A stretch of 64,000 nt of DNA from contig PALE01000034.1 of NCBI GenBank assembly GCA_002706445.1, positions 1-64,000 of the forward strand, in the 5' to 3' direction. The stretch's first letter is position 1. Every line of letters starts with the position of its first letter. Made by a program: the position numbers and the translations under genes. Source of the DNA: Erythrobacteraceae bacterium. GTDB taxonomy: Bacteria > Pseudomonadota > Alphaproteobacteria > Sphingomonadales > Sphingomonadaceae. Below are positions 58,470 to 64,000 of the stretch, piece by piece. Under the pieces are notes generated by a model. The model did not search any database. It was not told where the DNA came from and saw nothing but the letters and a program-made list of their open reading frames with translations.

Positions 58470-59317
58470 ACCGAAGCGCTGGCCTTGGTGACTTGCCGTC
58501 CGTCTGATGCAAAGGCGCCTAGCTCGTATTCGCCATGCGCGCCGCGCATCACGAGGTTCAATTCCTCTCCGGCGATAGCGGGCGAAACCCCGCGAAACTC
58601 GAAGCGTTGCAGCACGTTCTCGCCCAGCTCGCTCGCAGCCAGCCGCAGCAGCAGCGTGGCGATAAGCGGGCCATGCACCACCAGCCCCCGATAGCGCTCG
58701 ACAGCTGTCGCATAAGGCGCGTCATAGTGGATGCGGTGGGTGTTGAAGGTCAGCGCCGAATAGCGGAACAACAGGCGCGGATCGGGCGTGATGGTGCGGT
58801 GAGTGCTCCATTCCGAACTGTCGAAATGAGCGTCGCCCGGTGGAGGCGGGGTCAGCGGTGCCTCTGGATCGGCTGCGTCGCGATAGACCAGCGTTTGTGT
58901 CTCTCGAATGGCTTCCTTGCCGTCCGCCCATAGCGAATGGCTGATGTCGGTGAAGGCCAGCGTGCCGCTGCGCCCTTCCTTGACGTTGACCGAGGCGATT
59001 TCGCTCTCGCGTTCCACTGTATCGGGAAAATTGAGCGGGCGCAGAAATTCGATCGCGCTTCCCGCCCACATCCGGCGCGGAAGAGGGAAGGGCGGATAGA
59101 TATTGTCGGGGTCATTGTCGCGGAGCGGATGACCATCCTCTCCCAGCGCGTCGCTGCGCGCTTCGGGCAGGCACAGGCAGAAGTGGTACCCCTGCGGCAC
59201 GGGGTTCTCGAAAGAAGGCGGCAGGTCCAGCGTCGCATACCAACGCTGGAGGTGTTCTGCTGTCACCATGTTGGTCTGAGCGGTCTTGCGCCCTACCCAG
59301 GAATCCCACTCGCTCAT
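58466..59317 (-). CDS. FAS1-like MaoC dehydratase/hydratase
   Basis: A 283-residue double hot-dog protein with an N-terminal FAS1-like dehydratase domain and a C-terminal domain carrying TFNTHRIHYDAPYA and GLVVHGPLIATLLLRL. These are the signatures of mesaconyl-C4-CoA hydratase-type and HTD2-like proteins. It should hydrate or dehydrate a branched or dicarboxylic acyl-CoA. It is last in the leftward lipoprotein-acd-CoA transferase-thiolase operon. Confidence 0.85.
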   Translation of the reverse strand: MSEWDSWVGRKTAQTNMVTAEHLQRWYATLDLPPSFENPVPQGYHFCLCLPEARSDALGEDGHPLRDNDPDNIYPPFPLPRRMWAGSAIEFLRPLNFPDTVERESEIASVNVKEGRSGTLAFTDISHSLWADGKEAIRETQTLVYRDAADPEAPLTPPPPGDAHFDSSEWSTHRTITPDPRLLFRYSALTFNTHRIHYDAPYATAVERYRGLVVHGPLIATLLLRLAASELGENVLQRFEFRGVSPAIAGEELNLVMRGAHGEYELGAFASDGRQVTKASASV

Positions 59318-59327
59318 CGCCGCCGAC

Positions 59328-60554
59328 TTACGCAGCGCGCTCGAACACGGCGGCGATACCCTGACCGCCGCCGATGCACATGGTTTCGAGGCCGTATTTC
59401 GCCCCGCGCCGGTGCATTTCGGCGGCCATATCGGCGAGGATCCGCCCGCCGGTCGCGCCGATGGGGTGGCCGAGCGAAATGCCCGAACCGTTGACGTTGA
59501 GGATATCGCGGCGGCTGTCGTCGGCGCTCCAGCCCCAGCCCTTGAGCACGGCGAGCACTTGCGGTGCGAAGGCTTCGTTCAGTTCGACAAGGTCGATGTC
59601 ATCCCAGCTGTAGCCGCGCCGTTCGAACAGGCGCTGGGTTGCCGGGACCGGACCGATTCCCATGCGCGAGGGATCGCAGCCAGCAGCGGCCCAGCCGCCA
59701 AACCACAGGCTCGGCTCAAGGCCCAGTTCCTCAAGCTTGTCCTCGGCCACCACCAGACAGGCAGCGGCGGCATCGTTCTGCTGGCTGGCATTGCCTGCGG
59801 TCACGATGGCTTGCGGATCGCGCTTACCGTCGATGGCGCGCAGCGCGCCGAGCGTCTCCATCGAGGCATCGGTACGATAGCCCTCGTCATGGTCGAAGAT
59901 CACCGGATCGCCCTTGCGTTGCGGTACCTCGACCTTGACCAGATGATCGTCGAACTTGCCCGCGGCCCATGCTGCGGCAGCGTTCTGGTGCGAGCGGACC
60001 GCATAGGCATCGGCCTCTTCGCGGGTGATTGCATAATCCTTGGCGAGATTGTCGGCGGTTTCGATCATGCCGGTGATGACCCCGAAACGCTCGATCGGCT
60101 GGCTCATGAGACGGCCTCGCGAAAGGCGATCATGCAGCGTCATATCGCCCATGCGCACACCGCTGCGCAGGTCGGTGGTGTAATGTTCGACCTGCGACAT
60201 GCTCTCGCACCCGCCCGCAACGACGACATCCGCCATGCCCGTTTCGACCATCATCGCCGCATTGGCGACCGCTTGCAGGCCCGAGCCGCAGCGGCGGTCC
60301 AGCTGGTAGCCGGGAACTTCGAGCGGTAGGCCTGCGGCGAGCCACGACCAGTGGCCGATAGCGGGCGCTTCGGCATTGCCGTAGCCCTGGCTGAAGACAA
60401 CATCATCGACGCGTTCGGGGTCGATGCCCGACCGTTCGACCAGCGCCTTGAGGATCACCGCGCCGAGCTGGCCAGCGTTGAGGCTCGACAGCCCGCCGAG
60501 AAACTTGCCGACGGGCGTGCGCAGGGGTGAAACGATGGCGGCTCTTCTGGTCAT
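59328..60554 (-). CDS. Acetyl-CoA C-acyltransferase (thiolase)
   Basis: A 408-residue thiolase. The first Cys is in LDRRCGSGLQAVANAAMM; the GH motif is GSGISLGHPIGATGGRI, and the second Cys is in LETMCIGGGQGIAAVF. It is distinct from the thiolase at 45512 and probably degradative given its operon. It lies 9 bases after the CoA transferase gene and 10 before the MaoC gene. Confidence 0.93.
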   Translation of the reverse strand: MTRRAAIVSPLRTPVGKFLGGLSSLNAGQLGAVILKALVERSGIDPERVDDVVFSQGYGNAEAPAIGHWSWLAAGLPLEVPGYQLDRRCGSGLQAVANAAMMVETGMADVVVAGGCESMSQVEHYTTDLRSGVRMGDMTLHDRLSRGRLMSQPIERFGVITGMIETADNLAKDYAITREEADAYAVRSHQNAAAAWAAGKFDDHLVKVEVPQRKGDPVIFDHDEGYRTDASMETLGALRAIDGKRDPQAIVTAGNASQQNDAAAACLVVAEDKLEELGLEPSLWFGGWAAAGCDPSRMGIGPVPATQRLFERRGYSWDDIDLVELNEAFAPQVLAVLKGWGWSADDSRRDILNVNGSGISLGHPIGATGGRILADMAAEMHRRGAKYGLETMCIGGGQGIAAVFERAA

Positions 60555-60563
60555 GATCGGGTC

Positions 60564-61817
60564 CTAACGATTGTAGTGCTTGCCTTCGTCGCTGAGCGCG
60601 ACGGTTCCGGCATCGATGAGTTTGCCAATGGCGCCGCTCGACAGGCCGAGCCGCTCGGCGAGCACTTCCTCGGAATGCTGGCCGAGGAAGGGGGCGGGCG
60701 CAGGGTCGCCAACCTCGCGGCCCGGCACATTGGCGAAGCTGCGGGTGGCGGGATAGTCGAGGCCCGAGGGATTGGCGGGCGAGGGGCCGAACAAAGGATT
60801 GTCGGTTACAAGCTGCGGATCGCGCGCGGCTTCGTAGGCGGTGCGGTATTTTTCGAAAGTGCAGCCGTTTGCGGTCATGCGGCTCGAAAGATCGGACCAG
60901 TTGCGATCGCCTGCGATGGTCTGGAACACTTCGAACAGCGCGTGGCGATGCTCGAAACGCGGGCGGTCGCCGTCCTCGAAGCGCACGCCCAGCCGCGATT
61001 CAAGCTCGCTGATCGGTGCTGCGGCGTCGAAGGCTTCGACCAGTCCGCCCCATTGTTTGGGCGTGAGCGCCGCAACCATGAAACGCACGCCGTCTTTGCT
61101 GCGGAAATCGCGCCCGAATGCCCCCCAGATCGCATTGCCCAGCCGCTCGCGGTCGGCTCCGCGATAGAGCATTTCGGCCATGGTCCCCGAATTGGCGAGC
61201 GTGCCGATAGCTACATCGCCCAGCGGCACGCGGAGTTCGCTGCCTTCGCCGGTCGCATCGCGGTGGCGCAGCGCGGCCAGCAGGGCAAAGGCGCAGTATG
61301 CTCCGGTGATGAAGTCCCACGCAGGCAGCACCTGATTGACCGGCGGCGCTGTCGCCATATCCCACTCTTCCGGCCCGCACATCAGCGGATAACCGGCAGC
61401 GGCGTTGACGGTGAAGTCCATCGCCTGCCGCCCGTCATGCCAGCCCATGATCCGCACCGAAGTCATGTCGGGCGCGCCTTCCGGCTGGGCCGCCTTCATC
61501 GCCGCATGGCTTAGGAAGCTCTTTTCGGGCAGGTTGGTGATCGCATTGCCAGTCTTGGCGGCCAGCGCCACACACAGCTCGCGCCCTTCGCCGCTGCGCA
61601 GGTCCAGCGCGACCGATTTCTTGGCGCGGTTGAGGTTCTCCCAGCTGAGCGAACGCCCCTCTCCTGTCAGCATGTAGCGGTCGTAATCGAGCCCGCCTGC
61701 CGTGTGGTCGACGCGGATCACCTCCGCGCCCATCTGCGCGCAATAGAGGCCCGCAGTGGGGGAGGCGACGAAGCTGGAGACTTCGACGATCGAGAGGTCG
61801 TTCAGCAGCTTATACAA
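60564..61817 (-). CDS. CaiB/BaiF family (class III) CoA transferase
   Basis: A 417-residue family III CoA transferase. LNDLSIVEVSSFVASPTAGLYCAQMGAEVIRVDH, the LNRAKKSVALDLRSGEGREL block, and the Asp in QAMDFTVNAAAGYP that should form the acyl intermediate are typical. It moves CoA between acids so that the operon's substrate can enter beta-oxidation without ATP. The start is a TTG three bases after the acyl-CoA dehydrogenase stop, with GGGTGAG upstream. Confidence 0.9.
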   Translation of the reverse strand: MYKLLNDLSIVEVSSFVASPTAGLYCAQMGAEVIRVDHTAGGLDYDRYMLTGEGRSLSWENLNRAKKSVALDLRSGEGRELCVALAAKTGNAITNLPEKSFLSHAAMKAAQPEGAPDMTSVRIMGWHDGRQAMDFTVNAAAGYPLMCGPEEWDMATAPPVNQVLPAWDFITGAYCAFALLAALRHRDATGEGSELRVPLGDVAIGTLANSGTMAEMLYRGADRERLGNAIWGAFGRDFRSKDGVRFMVAALTPKQWGGLVEAFDAAAPISELESRLGVRFEDGDRPRFEHRHALFEVFQTIAGDRNWSDLSSRMTANGCTFEKYRTAYEAARDPQLVTDNPLFGPSPANPSGLDYPATRSFANVPGREVGDPAPAPFLGQHSEEVLAERLGLSSGAIGKLIDAGTVALSDEGKHYNR

Positions 61818-61820
61818 GGC

Positions 61821-63014
61821 TCACCCGTGCTCCTTTTGCCATTCACGCAGCATGTGCTTGGCGATCTGGAGCTGGAGGATCTGCGTCGTTCCTTCGTAAA
61901 TGCGGTAGATGCGCGCATCGCGATAGAACCGTTCGGCGTCATATTCGGCGAGGTAGCCCGCGCCGCCATAGACCTGCACCACGCGGTCAACCACGCGCCC
62001 GCACATTTCCGATGCGAAGACCTTGAACGCGGCGGCCTTGACGAGAATGTTCTCGCCGCGGTCGGCGCGGGCGGTGACGTCGCGCATCATCGCCTCGGCG
62101 GCGTAGATCTCGATTTCACTGTCGGCGAGCATGGACTGGATCAGCTGGAAATTCGCGATCGGTTCGCCGAAAGCCTTGCGCTCATTGGCATAGCGGATCG
62201 CGCTGTCGAGCGCGCGGCGGGCATAGCCGGCAGCGGTCGCGCCAACCGAAATGCGACCGTTGTCGAGGCTCTTCATCGCGAAGACGAAACCCTTGCCAGT
62301 CTCGCCGCCGAGCAGCGCATCGCCCGGCACTTTCACATCGTCGAGCATGATGTCCGAGATATGCGAGCCCGACTGGCCCATCTTATGATCGGGCGAGCCG
62401 GTCGAAACGCCCGGCGTGTCCATGGGCACGAGAAAGGCGCTGATATGCGCGTTCTTGGGCAGGGCTTCCTTGTTGGTTCGCGCCATGATCAGGGCGACAT
62501 CGGCATGCGGCGCGTTGGTTATGTAGCGCTTGGTGCCGTTGAGTATCCATCCGTTCCCGTCAGGATCGGGCACAGCAGTGGTCGCAAGGCCTGCGCTGTC
62601 GCTGCCCGACCCCGGTTCGGTGAGGCCGAAACAGGCAATCTTGCCCTCGGCCACCTTGGGGAACCATTCTTCCTTTTGCGCCTCGGTCGCGCCGTTCTTG
62701 AGCGCGCTCGAAAACATGCCGACATTGATCGAGAAGATCGAACGATAGGCGGGCGCGGCATAGGCTATGATATTGATAACCCGCGCATATTGGCTGATGT
62801 TCAGTCCTGCGCCGCCATATTCCTCGGGCACGGTCAGACCGAACAGGCCCATGTCGCGCATCTCGTCGATAATCTGGGGCGGGATCGCGTCATTGGCGAT
62901 CACCTCGGCTTCTGCCGGGATCAGCCGTTCGCGCACATAGCGGGTCAGCTGCTCGGCGAATTGTTCGAAAACATCGGCATCCATGCCGGGATTGCCGCTC
63001 ACTTCGTTACTCAT
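61821..63014 (-). CDS. Acyl-CoA dehydrogenase
   Basis: A 397-residue flavoprotein that forms trans-2-enoyl-CoA. Conserved regions are CFGLTEPGSGSDSAGLATTA, the FAD-binding QVYGGAGYLAEYDAERFYRDARI, and the IYEGTTQIL segment with the likely catalytic Glu. The length is normal. Its ATG overlaps the stop of an upstream small lipoprotein gene (ATGA). Confidence 0.95.
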   Translation of the reverse strand: MSNEVSGNPGMDADVFEQFAEQLTRYVRERLIPAEAEVIANDAIPPQIIDEMRDMGLFGLTVPEEYGGAGLNISQYARVINIIAYAAPAYRSIFSINVGMFSSALKNGATEAQKEEWFPKVAEGKIACFGLTEPGSGSDSAGLATTAVPDPDGNGWILNGTKRYITNAPHADVALIMARTNKEALPKNAHISAFLVPMDTPGVSTGSPDHKMGQSGSHISDIMLDDVKVPGDALLGGETGKGFVFAMKSLDNGRISVGATAAGYARRALDSAIRYANERKAFGEPIANFQLIQSMLADSEIEIYAAEAMMRDVTARADRGENILVKAAAFKVFASEMCGRVVDRVVQVYGGAGYLAEYDAERFYRDARIYRIYEGTTQILQLQIAKHMLREWQKEHG

Positions 63015-63259
63015 TGTGCTGGTTCCGTCTGTTCGGTTTCGCCTTCCGCCGGCGCAGTTTCCGGTCCCGGAGAGGGCAGTACACCGTCCGGCAGCTGGCG
63101 CTCTTCGAGCATTTCGGCCGCTTCATCGAGCGCACGCGCTTCGCCTTCGCTGACGCCGCCCGGCCCGCTGCTGCTGCCGGGGCCATCACCGCAGGCGGCG
63201 AGCAGGAATGCGGGCACGAGCAGGGCCGCGCCGAAAAGCGCCTTGCGCCGGATCGTCAT
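63011..63259 (-). CDS. Small acidic lipoprotein
   Basis: An 82-residue predicted lipoprotein (PAFLLAACGDG, Cys23) with a Gly/Ser linker, a short helix-prone acidic part (GEARALDEAAEMLEERQ) and a Pro/Glu/Thr-rich tail. No family is recognised. It lies 3 bases after another small lipoprotein and overlaps the acyl-CoA dehydrogenase start, so it is co-translated with a metabolic enzyme, which is unusual. Confidence 0.72.
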   Translation of the reverse strand: MTIRRKALFGAALLVPAFLLAACGDGPGSSSGPGGVSEGEARALDEAAEMLEERQLPDGVLPSPGPETAPAEGETEQTEPAQ

Positions 63260-63262
63260 CGG

Positions 63263-63583
63263 TTACTCGACCTCGAGGTCGGCAGCAGCGGCAGCGGCTT
63301 CGGCAGCTTCTGCGGCAGCGGCGGCTTCGGCGGCTACGCTTTCAGCCGCATCGGCGGCTTCTTCGGCGGTCTGCATGCTGGGTGCACGCTCCGAAGCGTC
63401 CGCGGGCGGGCCGAGTGCCTCGCTATCTTCGACAGGCTCTTCGGTGATCGGCTCAAGCGCTTCCTCGGCGGGCATTTCGACCGTGTCGGGCATGGCTTCG
63501 GTCGATGCGTCATCGCTGTTGCCGCACGCGGCAAGGCCAAGCGCGAGGCTGCCGAGCATGGCACCTGCTACAAGCTTCTTCAT
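63263..63583 (-). CDS. Small Ala/Glu-rich lipoprotein
   Basis: A 106-residue predicted lipoprotein (LALGLAACGNS, Cys20). The mature part is acidic (TEAMPDTVEMPAEEALEPITEEPVEDSEAL) and ends in an Ala-rich stretch with alternating Glu that reads like a coiled coil. A strong GAGGAGAG precedes the ATG at 63583, so the longer track ORF is rejected. It heads the six-gene leftward operon. Confidence 0.75.
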   Translation of the reverse strand: MKKLVAGAMLGSLALGLAACGNSDDASTEAMPDTVEMPAEEALEPITEEPVEDSEALGPPADASERAPSMQTAEEAADAAESVAAEAAAAAEAAEAAAAAADLEVE

Positions 63584-63729
63584 GGGTACTCTCCTCGTTG
63601 ATCCGGATATTTGCGGGCAGGGTGTAGCGAGGTAAGTCGGGTTAAGCCAAGCGCCTTTTGCTGCGCCGAAACGGCACAATCGAAAGAGAGGTACGCCGCA
63701 GCCTCGCGAATCGCGGTATACGTAGCGGC

Positions 63730-64000
63730 ATGGAAAAGACCTTTCGCGACATGCTCCCTTCGCTTCGACCCGGCCCGACCGCCGGACAGCGCCTCGCCGT
63801 CCGCATCGAGCTGCTGTTGGTGCTCGCAATCCTCGTGATCGGAGCCATCGGTCCGCTCAACACGGCGCGCGCGCAATCGTCGAGCCGTCCGTTCACCATT
63901 CTCGAAAACGGGCGCGCCTATGCGACCTTGCAGGCGGCGGTCGATGTGATCGGCGACCAGCGCGGCACGATCGAGATTGCGCCGGGCACCTATCGCCAAT
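63730..64000 (+). CDS. Secreted beta-helix-like protein (3' end outside window)
   Basis: An ORF missing from the track because it runs off the end. The ATG at 63730 opens a long N-terminus with one hydrophobic stretch (IELLLVLAILVIGAIGPLNTARA) that looks like a signal peptide or anchor. YATLQAAVDVIGDQRGTIEIAPGTYRQ follows, the start of a pectinesterase-like or parallel beta-helix fold. The function cannot be set from 90 residues. It is divergent from the lipoprotein operon. Confidence 0.7.
   Translation, partial: MEKTFRDMLPSLRPGPTAGQRLAVRIELLLVLAILVIGAIGPLNTARAQSSSRPFTILENGRAYATLQAAVDVIGDQRGTIEIAPGTYRQ

Noticed and set aside
61704-63635. 643-residue ORF antisense to the acyl-CoA dehydrogenase and lipoproteins
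   Set aside because: Runs opposite three supported genes with good ribosome sites.

Overview
The window is a GC-rich, gene-dense stretch of chromosome from an alphaproteobacterium, most likely a sphingomonad of the Erythrobacteraceae type. The main pointers are the order DUF3576 lipoprotein-leuS-lptE-holA, a LuxR-HTH/DUF4019 membrane protein, an exosortase-A-type glycosyltransferase and O-glycosylation ligase, a poly(3-hydroxybutyrate) depolymerase of the intracellular Cys type, and an rnd-lptC-lptA run. No tRNA, rRNA, insertion sequence, prophage or CRISPR array was recognised. The placement is an inference from gene content and not from a phylogeny.

Layout. 1-9.2 kb: end of thrS, a TSUP permease, agmatine deiminase, an M28 lipoprotein peptidase, glnE-bcp-DUF455 and an M23 peptidase. 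9.4-12.3 kb: an acyl-CoA synthetase directly followed by a CYP108-like cytochrome P450 that carries an in-frame TAA at codon 23. 12.5-17.3 kb: a YqiJ/flotillin pair, galU and murA. 17.4-22.1 kb: small regulators (RHH, LuxR-DUF4019, tandem PilZ), a TIR-domain membrane protein downstream of phaB, and a secreted orphan. 22.5-31.6 kb: DUF3576-leuS-lptE-holA, an EPS-priming transferase, rnd-lptC-lptA and ung. 31.6-33.3 kb: a TadG-like/TadE-like pair. 33.4-40.3 kb: a crotonase-fold protein and gltBD. 40.6-44.8 kb: an exopolysaccharide block with a glycosyltransferase, an O-glycosylation ligase and two uncharacterised membrane proteins. 45-49.7 kb: MaoC hydratase, thiolase, DUF4126, an ABM/MarR/small membrane protein operon with a clear palindromic operator, and phaZ. 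49.9-58.5 kb: an MsbA-like exporter, M13 peptidase, uppP, phhA, ppk2, and an SPFH protein with a small RHH protein behind a 26-bp palindrome. 58.5-63.6 kb: a leftward operon of two tiny lipoproteins, acyl-CoA dehydrogenase, CoA transferase, thiolase and a FAS1-like MaoC hydratase. The window ends inside a secreted beta-helix-like protein.

Themes. Carbon storage and CoA chemistry recur: phaB, phaZ, two thiolases, two hydratases, acyl-CoA synthetase, acyl-CoA dehydrogenase, CoA transferase and ppk2. Envelope biogenesis recurs too: murA, uppP, lptACE, galU, EPS genes and an M23 peptidase. Nitrogen control appears as glnE and gltBD.

The least explained parts, and the best candidates for undescribed biology, are the TIR-4TM protein, the SPFH/RHH pair with its palindrome, the LuxR-TM-DUF4019 gene with an upstream TTGACA array, the interrupted P450, and the two lipoproteins heading a beta-oxidation-like operon. 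Most long antisense ORFs in the track are shadows of these genes.
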